Positions 20,550 through 33,300 of a stretch of 64,000 bases of DNA are shown in pieces. The notes below the pieces were generated by a model. The model saw only the letters and a program-made list of their open reading frames with translations. It searched no databases and was not told the origin of the DNA. Origin of the DNA: Heterodera schachtii. Its lineage: Eukaryota > Nematoda > Chromadorea > Rhabditida > Heteroderidae. The stretch spans positions 5,878,195-5,942,194 of the forward strand of contig SIJG01000001.1 of NCBI GenBank assembly GCA_023374025.1, given 5' to 3'. Numbering within the stretch: the first letter of the stretch is position 1; the number at the start of each line of letters is the position of its first letter. The position numbers and the translations under genes are program-made.

Positions 20550-20568
20550 ATGGGCGCGCGCCGGCCAG

Positions 20569-21393
20569 TGTCGCGAATGCGACGAGGGGAATGATCAAAT
20601 TCGGAAAGGATCAAATTGGGCATTTTTCCTTTTGCATCCCCCCCCCTTTTTTATTTCTCTCCTTTCCTCCTTCTCCTTCCACATTTTGTTAACCGATCCT
20701 TTGTTCCCCCTTTTTCCCTTTTTTATTTGTCATTTTTCACTCTGCCTCATGTTTTTGTAATTGGACTTTAACCCCCCCCCCCCCGGGGGCAAGTTGTCCA
20801 AACATCTCCCCCCTTTTTTCAACACTTTTTCTCTTTGTCTCTCCCCGTCCCTTTCCTACGTTTTCGCCTCTTTCCTATTATTCAAATTTGCCGTCGCTTT
20901 TCTCAGCTCTTTTCATCCCCCCTTTTCCCTTCTTCTTTGTATTCCTCTGGCCAATTTTTTGTTCACATCTGCAAATCGTCCCCCCATTTTCCTATGGTAC
21001 TTCTGTCGCCCGCCCCCTCTGTGTCTGCTTACTTAAGTCTTGGCTGCCCCCCTCACACACACACATTATATAATCACTTCTCCTCTTCTCCCCAATTCTT
21101 CCATCTTCAATGCCGATTGCTTTAATCCCCTCGGCCCCTTCTTCTCGTGTCAAATAAATTGTTTGTTGGTCGAAGTGTTGGTCGGATCAGGGACGGTAGA
21201 GACGGGAGGAACACACCCCCCTCCCCGCTCATCACTCACACCGTGAGAACGGCACTCCGTCTGCCCCCCCCCCTCTCTCCTTCTCTCGCCTCGCCACTCT
21301 CTCGCCTTCAGCGTCGCCGCCCAGCGTGGCGAGTCTTGTCGTCCTCTTCAATTGACCCAATCCCTCCCCCCGTTTGTCCCCCCTTTCTCGACA
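20569..21393 (+). repeat. Right LTR
   Basis: An 825 bp repeat, TGTCGCG to CTCGACA, nearly identical to the left LTR apart from homopolymer lengths and one indel. The bases just before it (about 20540-20568) are GC-rich and mixed rather than a purine run, so no standard polypurine tract is visible at the expected place. Confidence 0.95.
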
Positions 21394-24300
21394 TTCGGGA
21401 TTCTGTACATTCAACGAAAGGGCAGAACTCATCAAATTCTCTAGAAAAAAAGCTGAAAAACACCTTTTTGAATTTCATTTGGTACTTTTAGTGATTTTTT
21501 TAATTTTGGGCTATTTTTCCTTTGGGCCCCTAATTACCTAATACAGTAAGAACAGGGTGACCCAATTAGACCTGGAATTGCCGATGGAAATTTGTAAAAA
21601 TCTGAATTTTTCCTGAAGGGATGATTTCAAAATCTCGCTTTCTGTTCTGAAAGGGTGATTCTGTTCTTACTGTATTCGGGATTCTGTACATTCAACGAAA
21701 GGGCAGAACTCATCAAATTCTCTAGAAAAAAAGCTGAAAAACACCTTTTTGAATTTCATTTGGTACTTTTAGTGATTTTTTGAATTTTGGGCTATTTTTC
21801 CTTTGGGCCCCTAATTACCTAATACAGTAAGAACAGGGTGAGCCAATTAGACCTGGAATTGCCGATGGAAATTTGTAAAAATCTGAATTTTTCCTGAAGG
21901 GATGATTTCAAAATCTCGCTTTCTGTTCTGAAAGGGTGATTCTGTTCTTACTGTATTCGGGATTCTGTACATTCAACGAAAGGGCAGAACTGATCAAATT
22001 CTCTAGAAAAAAGGCTGAAAAACACCTTTTTGAATTTCATTTGGTACTTTTAGTGATTTTTTGAATTTTGGGCTATTTTTCCTTTGGGCCCCTAATTACC
22101 TAATACAGTAAGAACAGGGTGAGCCAATTAGACCTGGAATTGCCGATGGAAATTTGTAAAAATCTGAATTTTTCCTGAAGGGATGATTTCAAAATCTCGC
22201 TTTCTGTTCTGAAAGGGTGATTCTGTTCTTACTGTATTCGGGATTCTGTACATTCAACGAAAGGGCAGAACTCATCAAATTCTCTAGAAAAAAAGCTGAA
22301 AAACACCTTTTTGAATTTCATTTGGTACTTTTAGTGATTTTTTTAATTTTGGGCTATTTTTCCTTTGGGCCCCTAATTACCTAATACAGTAAGAACAGGG
22401 TGACCCAATTAGACCTGGAATTGCCGATGGAAATTTGTAAAAATCTGAATTTTTCCTGAAGGGATGATTTCAAAATCTCGCTTTCTGTTCTGAAAGGGTG
22501 ATTCTGTTCTTACTGTATTCGGGATTCTGTACATTCAACGAAAGGGCAGAACTGATCAAATTCTCTAGAAAAAAAGCTGAAAAACACCTTTTTGAATTTC
22601 ATTTGGTACTTTTAGTGATTTTTTGAATTTTGGGCTATTTTTCCTTTGGGCCCCTAATTACCTAATACAGTAAGAACAGGGTGACCCAATTAGACCTGGA
22701 ATTGCCGATGGAAATTTGTAAAAATCTGAATTTTTCCTGAAGGGATGATTTCAAAATCTCGCTTTCTGTTCTGAAAGGGTGATTCTGTTCTTACTGTATT
22801 CGGGATTCTGTACATTCAACGAAAGGGCAGAACTGATCAAATTCTCTAGAAAAAAAGCTGAAAAACACCTTTTTGAATTTCATTTGGTACTTTTAGTGAT
22901 TTTTTGAATTTTGGGCTATTTTTCCTTTGGGCCCCTAATTACCTAATACAGTAAGAACAGGGTGAGCCAATTAGACCTGGAATTGCCGATGGAAATTTGT
23001 AAAAATCTGAATTTTTCCTGAAGGGATGATTTCAAAATCTCGCTTTCTGTTCTGAAAGGGTGATTCTGTTCTTACTGTATTCGGGATTCTGTACATTCAA
23101 CGAAAGGGCAGAACTGATCAAATTCTCTAGAAAAAAAGCTGAAAAACACCTTTTTGAATTTCATTTGGTACTTTTAGTGATTTTTTGAATTTTGGGCTAT
23201 TTTTCCTTTGGGCCCCTAATTACCTAATACAGTAAGAACAGGGTGAGCCAATTAGACCTGGAATTGCCGATGGAAATTTGTAAAAATCTGAATTTTTCCT
23301 GAAGGGATGATTTCAAAATCTCGCTTTCTGTTCTGAAAGGGTGATTCTGTTCTTACTGTATTCGGGATTCTGTACATTCAACGAAAGGGCAGAACTGATC
23401 AAATTCTCTAGAAAAAAAGCTGAAAAACACCTTTTTGAATTTCATTTGGTACTTTTAGTGATTTTTTGAATTTTGGGCTATTTTTCCTTTGGGCCCCTAA
23501 TTACCTAATACAGTAAGAACAGGGTGACCCAATTAGACCTGGAATTGCCGATGGAAATTTGTAAAAATCTGAATTTTTCCTGAAGGGATGATTTCAAAAT
23601 CTCGCTTTCTGTTCTGAAAGGGTGATTCTGTTCTTACTGTATTCGGGATTCTGTACATTCAACGAAAGGGCAGAACTGATCAAATTCTCTAGAAAAAAAG
23701 CTGAAAAACACCTTTTTGAATTTCATTTGGTACTTTTAGTGATTTTTTGAATTTTGGGCTATTTTTCCTTTGGGCCCCTAATTACCTAATACAGTAAGAA
23801 CAGAGTGAGCCAATTAGACCTGGAATTGCCGATGGAAATTTGTAAAAATCTGAATTTTTCCTGAAGGGATGATTTCAAAATCTCGCTTTCTGTTCTGAAA
23901 GGGTGATTCTGTTCTTACTGTATTCGGGATTCTGTACATTCAACGAAAGGGCAGAACTGATCAAATTCTCTAGAAAAAAAGCTGAAAAACACCTTTTTGA
24001 ATTTCATTTGGTACTTTTAGTGATTTTTTGAATTTTGGGCTATTTTTCCTTTGGGCCCCTAATTACCTAATACAGTAAGAACAGGGTGAGCCAATTAGAC
24101 CTGGAATTGCCGATGGAAATTTGTAAAAATCTGAATTTTTCCTGAAGGGATGATTTCAAAATCTCGCTTTCTGTTCTGAAAGGGTGATTCTGTTCTTACT
24201 GTATTCGGGATTCTGTACACTCAACGAAAGGGCAGAACTGATCAAATTCTCTAGAAAAAAAGCTGAAAAACACCTTTTTGAATTTCATTTGGTACTTTTA

Positions 24301-27300
24301 GTGATTTTTTGAATTTTGGGTTATTTTTCCTTTAGGCCCCTAATTACCTAATACAATAAGAACAGGGTGAGCCAATTAGACCTGGAATTGCCGATGGAAA
24401 TTTGTAAAAATCTGAATTTTTCCTGAAGGGATGATTTCAAAATCTCGCTTTCTGTTCTGAAAGGGTGATTCTGTTCTTACTGTATTCGGGATTCTGTACA
24501 TTCAACGAAAGGGCAGAACTGATCAAATTCTCTAGAAAAAAAGCTGAAAAACACCTTTTTGAATTTCATTTGGTACTTTTAGTGATTTTTTGAATTTTGG
24601 GCTATTTTTCCTTTGGGCCCCTAATTACCTAATACAGTAAGAACAGGGTGACCCAATTAGACCTGGAATTGCCGATGGAAATTTGTAAAAATCTGAATTT
24701 TTCCTGAAGGGATGATTTCAAAATCTCGCTTTCTGTTCTGAAAGGGTGATTCTGTTCTTACTGTATTCGGGATTCTGTACATTCAACGAAAGGGCAGAAC
24801 TGATCAAATTCTCTAGAAAAAAAGCTGAAAAACACCTTTTTGAATTTCATTTGGTACTTTTAGTGATTTTTTGAATTTTGGGCTATTTTTCCTTTGGGCC
24901 CCTAATTACCTAATACAGTAAGAACAGGGTGACCCAATTAGACCTGGAATTGCCGATGGAAATTTGTAAAAATCTGAATTTTTCCTTTCCTGAAGGGATG
25001 ATTTCAAAATCTCGCTTTCTGTTCTGAAAGGGTGATTCTGTTCTTACTGTATTCGGGATTCTGTACATCAACGAAGGCAAGCAGGTACATTCAACGAAAG
25101 GGCAGAACTGATCAAATTCTCTAGAAAAAAAGCTGAAAAACACCTTTTTAATTTCATTTGGTACTTTTAGTGATTTTTTGAATTTTGGGCTATTTTTCCT
25201 TTGGGCCCCTAATTACCTAATACAGTAAGAACAGGGTGAGCCAATTAGACCTGGAATTGCCGATGGAAATTTGTAAAAATCTGAATTTTTCCTGAAGGGA
25301 TGATTTCAAAATCTCGCTTTCTGTTCTGAAAGGGTGATTCTGTTCTTACTGTATTCGGGATTCTGTACATTCAACGAAAGGGCAGAACTGATCAAATTCT
25401 CTAGAAAAAAAGCTGAAAAACACCTTTTTGAATTTCATTTGGTACTTTTAGTGATTTTTTGAATTTTGGGCTATTTTTCCTTTGGGCCCCTAATTACCTA
25501 ATACAGTAAGAACAGGGTGAGCCAATTAGACCTGGAATTGCCGATGGAAATTTGTAAAAATCTGAATTTTTCCTGAAGGGATGATTTCAAAATCTCGCTT
25601 TCTGTTCTGAAAGGGTGATTCTGTTCTTACTGTATTCGGGATTCTGTACATTCAACGAAAGGGCAGAACTGATCAAATTCTCTAGAAAAAAAGCTGAAAA
25701 ACACCTTTTTGAATTTCATTTGGTACTTTTAGTGATTTTTTGAATTTTGGGCTATTTTTCCTTTGGGCCCCTAATTACCTAATACAGTAAGAACAGGGTG
25801 ACCCAATTAGACCTGGAATTGCCGATGGAAATTTGTAAAAATCTGAATTTTTCCTGAAGGGATGATTTCAAAATCTCGCTTTCTGTTCTGAAAGGGTGAT
25901 TCTGTTCTTACTGTATTCGGGATTCTGTACATTCAACGAAAGGGCAGAACTGATCAAATTCTCTAGAAAAAAAGCTGAAAAACACCTTTTTGAATTTCAT
26001 TTGGTACTTTTAGTGATTTTTTGAATTTTGGGCTATTTTTCCTTTGGGCCCCTAATTACCTAATACAGTAAGAACAGGGTGACCCAATTAGACCTGGAAT
26101 TGCCGATGGAAATTTGTAAAAATCTGAATTTTTCCTGAAGGGATGATTTCAAAATCTCGCTTTCTGTTCTGAAAGGGTGATTCTGTTCTTACTGTATTCG
26201 GGATTCTGTACATTCAACGAAAGGGCAGAACTGATCAAATTCCCTAGAAAAAAAGCTGAAAAACACCTTTTTGAATTTCATTTGGTACTTTTAGTGATTT
26301 TTTGAATTTTGGGCTATTTTTCCTTTGGGCCCCTAATTACCTAATACAGTAAGAACAGGGTGACCCAATTAGACCTGGAATTGCCGATGGAAATTTGTAA
26401 AAATCTGAATTTTTCCTGAAGGGATGATTTCAAAATCTCGCTTTCTGTTCTGAAAGGGTGATTCTGTTCTTACTGTATTCGGGATTCTGTACATTCAACG
26501 AAAGGGCAGAACTGATCAAATTCTCTAGAAAAAAAGCTGAAAAACACCTTTTTGAATTTCATTTGGTACTTTTAGTGATTTTTTGAATTTTGGGCTATTT
26601 TTCCTTTGGGCCCCTAATTACCTAATACAGTAAGAACAGGGTGACCCAATTAGACCTGGAATTGCCGATGGAAATTTGTAAAAATCTGAATTTTTCCTGA
26701 AGGGATGATTTCAAAATCTCGCTTTCTGTTCTGAAAGGGTGATTCTGTTCTTACTGTATTCGGGATTCTGTACATTCAACGAAAGGGCAGAACTGATCAA
26801 ATTCTCTAGAAAAAAAGCTGAAAAACACCTTTTTGAATTTCATTTGGTACTTTTAGTGATTTTTTGAATTTTGGGCTATTTTTCCTTTGGGCCCCTAATT
26901 ACCTAATACAGTAAGAACAGGGTGAGCCAATTAGACCTGGAATTGCCGATGGAAATTTGTAAAAATCTGAATTTTTCCTGAAGGGATGATTTCAAAATCT
27001 CGCTTTCTGTTCTGAAAGGGTGATTCTGTTCTTACTGTATTCGGGATTCTGTACATTCAACGAAAGGGCAGAACTGATCAAATTCTCTAGAAAAAAAGCT
27101 GAAAAACACCTTTTTGAATTTCATTTGGTACTTTTAGTGATTTTTTGAATTTTGGGCTATTTTTCCTTTGGGCCCCTAATTACCTAATACAGTAAGAACA
27201 GGGTGAGCCAATTAGACCTGGAATTGCCGATGGAAATTTGTAAAAATCTGAATTTTTCCTGAAGGGATGATTTCAAAATCTCGCTTTCTGTTCTGAAAGG

Positions 27301-30300
27301 GTGATTCTGTTCTTACTGTATTCGGGATTCTGTACATTCAACGAAAGGGCAGAACTGATCAAATTCTCTAGAAAAAAAGCTGAAAAACACCTTTTTGAAT
27401 TTCATTTGGTACTTTTAGTGATTTTTTGAATTTTGGGCTATTTTTCCTTTGGGCCCCTAATTACCTAATACAGTAAGAACAGGGTGAGCCAATTAGACCT
27501 GGAATTGCCGATGGAAATTTGTAAAAATCTGAATTTTTCCTGAAGGGATGATTTCAAAATCTCGCTTTCTGTTCTGAAAGGGTGATTCTGTTCTTACTGT
27601 ATTCGGGATTCTGTACATTCAACGAAAGGGCAGAACTGATCAAATTCTCTAGAAAAAAAGCTGAAAAACACCTTTTTGAATTTCATTTGGTACTTTTAGT
27701 GATTTTTTGAATTTTGGGCTATTTTTCCTTTGGGCCCCTAATTACCTAATACAGTAAGAACAGGGTGAGCCAATTAGACCTGGAATTGCCGATGGAAATT
27801 TGTAAAAATCTGAATTTTTCCTGAAGGGATGATTTCAAAATCTCGCTTTCTGTTCTGAAAGGGTGATTCTGTTCTTACTGTATTCGGGATTCTGTACATT
27901 CAACGAAAGGGCAGAACTGATCAAATTCTCTAGAAAAAAAGCTGAAAAACACCTTTTTGAATTTCATTTGGTACTTTTAGTGATTTTTTGAATTTTGGGC
28001 TATTTTTCCTTTGGGCCCCTAATTACCTAATACAGTAAGAACAGGGTGAGCCAATTAGACCTGGAATTGCCGATGGAAATTTGTAAAAATCTGAATTTTT
28101 CCTGAAGGGATGATTTCAAAATCTCGCTTTCTGTTCTGAAAGGGTGATTCTGTTCTTACTGTATTCGGGATTCTGTACATTCAACGAAAGGGCAGAACTG
28201 ATCAAATTCCCTAGAAAAAAAGCTGAAAAACACCTTTTTGAATTTCATTTGGTACTTTTAGTGATTTTTTGAATTTTGGGCTATTTTTCCTTTGGGCCCC
28301 TAATTACCTAATACAGTAAGAACAGGGTGAGCCAATTAGACCTGGAATTGCCGATGGAAATTTGTAAAAATCTGAATTTTTCCTGAAGGGATGATTTCAA
28401 AATCTCGCTTTCTGTTCTGAAAGGGTGATTCTGTTCTTACTGTATTCGGGATTCTGTACATTCAACGAAAGGGCAGAACTGATCAAATTCTCTAGAAAAA
28501 AAGCTGAAAAACACCTTTTTGAATTTCATTTGGTACTTTTAGTGATTTTTTGAATTTTGGGCTATTTTTCCTTTGGGCCCCTAATTACCTAATACAGTAA
28601 GAACAGAGTGAGCCAATTAGACCTGGAATTGCCGATGGAAATTTGTAAAAATCTGAATTTTTCCTGAAGGGATGATTTCAAAATCTCGCTTTCTGTTCTG
28701 AAAGGGTGATTCTGTTCTTACTGTATTCGGGATTCTGTACATTCAACGAAAGGGCAGAACTGATCAAATTCTCTAGAAAAAAAGCTGAAAAACACCTTTT
28801 TGAATTTCATTTGGTACTTTTAGTGATTTTTTGAATTTTGGGCTATTTTTCCTTTGGGCCCCTAATTACCTAATACAGTAAGAACAGGGTGAGCCAATTA
28901 GACCTGGAATTGCCGATGGAAATTTGTAAAAATCTGAATTTTTCCTGAAGGGATGATTTCAAAATCTCGCTTTCTGTTCTGAAAGGGTGATTCTGTTCTT
29001 ACTGTATTCGGGATTCTGTACATTCAACGAAAGGGCAGAACTGATCAAATTCTCTAGAAAAAAAGCTGAAAAACACCTTTTTGAATTTCATTTGGTACTT
29101 TTAGTGATTTTTTGAATTTTGGGCTATTTTTCCTTTGGGCCCCTAATTACCTAATACAGTAAGAACAGAGTGAGCCAATTAGACCTGGAATTGCCGATGG
29201 AAATTTGTAAAAATCTGAATTTTTCCTGAAGGGATGATTTCAAAATCTCGCTTTCTGTTCTGAAAGGGTGATTCTGTTCTTACTGTATTCGGGATTCTGT
29301 ACATTCAACGAAAGGGCAGAACTGATCAAATTCTCTAGAAAAAAAGCTGAAAAACACCTTTTTGAATTTCATTTGGTACTTTTAGTGATTTTTTGAATTT
29401 TGGGCTATTTTTCCTTTGGGCCCCTAATTACCTAATACAGTAAGAACAGGGTGAGCCAATTAGACCTGGAATTGCCGATGGAAATTTGTAAAAATCTGAA
29501 TTTTTCCTGAAGGGATGATTTCAAAATCTCGCTTTCTGTTCTGAAAGGGTGATTCTGTTCTTACTGTATTCGGGATTCTGTACATTCAACGAAAGGGCAG
29601 AACTGATCAAATTCTCTAGAAAAAAGCTGAAAAACACCTTTTTGAATTTCATTTGGTACTTTTAGTGATTTTTTGAATTTTGGGCTATTTTTCCTTTGGG
29701 CCCCTAATTACCTAATACAGTAAGAACAGGGTGAGCCAATTAGACCTGGAATTGCCGATGGAAATTTGTAAAAATCTGAATTTTTCCTGAAGGGATGATT
29801 TCAAAATCTCGCTTTCTGTTCTGAAAGGGTGATTCTGTTCTTACTGTATTCGGGATTCTGTACATTCAACGAAAGGGCAGAACTGATCAAATTCTCTAGA
29901 AAAAAAGCTGAAAAACACCTTTTTGAATTTCATTTGGTACTTTTAGTGATTTTTTGAATTTTGGGCTATTTTTCCTTTGGGCCCCTAATTACCTAATACA
30001 GTAAGAACAGGGTGAGCCAATTAGACCTGGAATTGCCGATGGAAATTTGTAAAAATCTGAATTTTTCCTGAAGGGATGATTTCAAAATCTCGCTTTCTGT
30101 TCTGAAAGGGTGATTCTGTTCTTACTGTATTCGGGATTCTGTACATTCAACGAAAGGGCAGAACTGATCAAATTCTCTAGAAAAAAAGCTGAAAAACACC
30201 TTTTTGAATTTCATTTGGTACTTTTAGTGATTTTTTGAATTTTGGGCTATTTTTCCTTTGGGCCCCTAATTACCTAATACAGTAAGAACAGGGTGACCCA

Positions 30301-33300
30301 ATTAGACCTGGAATTGCCGATGGAAATTTGTAAAAATCTGAATTTTTCCTGAAGGGATGATTTCAAAATCTCGCTTTCTGTTCTGAAAGGGTGATTCTGT
30401 TCTTACTGTATTCGGGATTCTGTACATTCAACGAAAGGGCAGAACTGATCAAATTCTCTAGAAAAAAAGCTGAAAAACACCTTTTTGAATTTCATTTGGT
30501 ACTTTTAGTGATTTTTTGAATTTTGGGCTATTTTTCCTTTGGGCCCCTAATTACCTAATACAGTAAGAACAGAGTGAGCCAATTAGACCTGGAATTGCCG
30601 ATGGAAATTTGTAAAAATCTGAATTTTTCCTGAAGGGATGATTTCAAAATCTCGCTTTCTGTTCTGAAAGGGTGATTCTGTTCTTACTGTATTCGGGATT
30701 CTGTACATTCAACGAAAGGGCAGAACTGATCAAATTCTCTAGAAAAAAAGCTGAAAAACACCTTTTTGAATTTCATTTGGTACTTTTAGTGATTTTTTGA
30801 ATTTTGGGCTATTTTTCCTTTGGGCCCCTAATTACCTAATACAGTAAGAACAGGGTGAGCCAATTAGACCTGGAATTGCCGATGGAAATTTGTAAAAATC
30901 TGAATTTTTCCTGAAGGGATGATTTCAAAATCTCGCTTTCTGTTCTGAAAGGGTGATTCTGTTCTTACTGTATTCGGGATTCTGTACATTCAACGAAAGG
31001 GCAGAACTGATCAAATTCTCTAGAAAAAAAGCTGAAAAACACCTTTTTGAATTTCATTTGGTACTTTTAGTGATTTTTTGAATTTTGGGCTATTTTTCCT
31101 TTGGGCCCCTAATTACCTAATACAGTAAGAACAGGGTGAGCCAATTAGACCTGGAATTGCCGATGGAAATTTGTAAAAATCTGAATTTTTCCTGAAGGGA
31201 TGATTTCAAAATCTCGCTTTCTGTTCTGAAAGGGTGATTCTGTTCTTACTGTATTCGGGATTCTGTACATTCAACGAAAGGGCAGAACTGATCAAATTCT
31301 CTAGAAAAAAAGCTGAAAAACACCTTTTTGAATTTCATTTGGTACTTTTAGTGATTTTTTGTATTTTGGGCTATTTTTCCTTTGGGCCCCTAATTACCTA
31401 ATACAGTAAGAACAGGGTGAGCCAATTAGACCTGGAATTGCCGATGGAAATTTGTAAAAATCTGAATTTTTCCTGAAGGGATGATTTCAAAATCTCGCTT
31501 TCTGTTCTGAAAGGGTGATTCTGTTCTTACTGTATTCGGGATTCTGTACATTCAACGAAAGGGCAGAACTGATCAAATTCTCTAGAAAAAAAGCTGAAAA
31601 ACACCTTTTTGAATTTCATTTGGTACTTTTAGTGATTTTTTGAATTTTGGGCTATTTTTCCTTTGGGCCCCTAATTACCTAATACAGTAAGAACAGGGTG
31701 AGCCAATTAGACCTGGAATTGCCGATGGAAATTTGTAAAAATCTGAATTTTTCCTGAAGGGATGATTTCAAAATCTCGCTTTCTGTTCTGAAAGGGTGAT
31801 TCTGTTCTTACTGTATTCGGGATTCTGTACATTCAACGAAAGGGCAGAACTGATCAAATTCTCTAGAAAAAAAGCTGAAAAACACCTTTTTGAATTTCAT
31901 TTGGTACTTTTAGTGATTTTTTGAATTTTGGGCTATTTTTCCTTTGGGCCCCTAATTACCTAATACAGTAAGAACAGGGTGAGCCAATTAGACCTGGAAT
32001 TGCCGATGGAAATTTGTAAAAATCTGAATTTTTCCTGAAGGGATGATTTCAAAATCTCGCTTTCTGTTCTGAAAGGGTGATTCTGTTCTTACTGTATTCG
32101 GGATTCTGTACATTCAACGAAAGGGCAGAACTGATCAAATTCTCTAGAAAAAAAGCTGAAAAACACCTTTTTGAATTTCATTTGGTACTTTTAGTGATTT
32201 TTTGAATTTTGGGCTATTTTTCCTTTGGGCCCCTAATTACCTAATACAGTAAGAACAGGGTGAGCCAATTAGACCTGGAATTGCCGATGGAAATTTGTAA
32301 AAATCTGAATTTTTCCTGAAGGGATGATTTCAAAATCTCGCTTTCTGTTCTGAAAGGGTGATTCTGTTCTTACTGTATTCGGGATTCTGTACATTCAACG
32401 AAAGGGCAGAACTGATCAAATTCTCTAGAAAAAAAGCTGAAAAACACCTTTTTGAATTTCATTTGGTACTTTTAATAATTTTTTGTATTTTGGGCTATTT
32501 TTCCTTTGGGCCCCTAATTACCTAATACAGTAAGAACAGGGTGAGCCAATTAGACCTGGAATTGCCGATGGAAATTTGTAAAAATCTGAATTTTTCCTGA
32601 AGGGATGATTTCAAAATCTCGCTTTCTGTTCTGAAAGGGTGATTCTGTTCTTACTGTATTCGGGATTCTGTACATTCAACGAAAGGGCAGAACTGATCAA
32701 ATTCTCTAGAAAAAAAGCTGAAAAACACCTTTTTGAATTTCATTTGGTACTTTTAGTGATTTTTTGAATTTTGGGCTATTTTTCCTTTGGGCCCCTAATT
32801 ACCTAATACAGTAAGAACAGGGTGAGCCAATTAGACCTGGAATTGCCGATGGAAATTTGTAAAAATCTGAATTTTTCCTGAAGGGATGATTTCAAAATCT
32901 CGCTTTCTGTTCTGAAAGGGTGATTCTGTTCTTACTGTATTCGGGATTCTGTACATTCAACGAAAGGGCAGAACTGATCAAATTCTCTAGAAAAAAAGCT
33001 GAAAAACACCTTTTTGAATTTCATTTGGTACTTTTAGTGATTTTTTGAATTTTGGGCTATTTTTCCTTTGGGCCCCTAATTACCTAATACAGTAAGAACA
33101 GGGTGACCCAATTAGACCTGGAATTGCCGATGGAAATTTGTAAAAATCTGAATTTTTCCTGAAGGGATGATTTCAAAATCTCGCTTTCTGTTCTGAAAGG
33201 GTGATTCTGTTCTTACTGTATTCGGGATTCTGTACATTCAACGAAAGGGCAGAACTGATCAAATTCTCTAGAAAAAAGCTGAAAAACACCTTTTTGAATT

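Larger units (their letters stand above)
8758..21393 (+). mobile_element. BEL/Pao LTR retrotransposon with phlebovirus-like env (Cer7 type)
   Basis: The whole element is 12,636 bp: left LTR 8758-9587, leader, gag-pol-env frame 10042-17928, a second frame 17886-20549 and right LTR 20569-21393. It is GC-rich against an AT-rich host. The LTRs appear to differ only in C-run lengths and a one-base indel (CTGAG against TGAG), so insertion looks recent. The polyprotein order is gag with three zinc knuckles, aspartic protease, reverse transcriptase, RNase H, integrase, a DUF5641-like tail and then a glycoprotein precursor. That makes it a retrovirus-like BEL/Pao member, as known for C. elegans Cer7. 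It interrupts one monomer of the satellite. Confidence 0.95.

Noticed and set aside
10059..20598. Many frames overlapping the retroelement on both strands
   Set aside because: High GC makes stops rare in the shadows of the long plus-strand frames; none shows its own motifs.
24910..25143. 77-codon minus-strand frame in the satellite
   Set aside because: It exists only because one monomer has small duplications; other monomers have stops.
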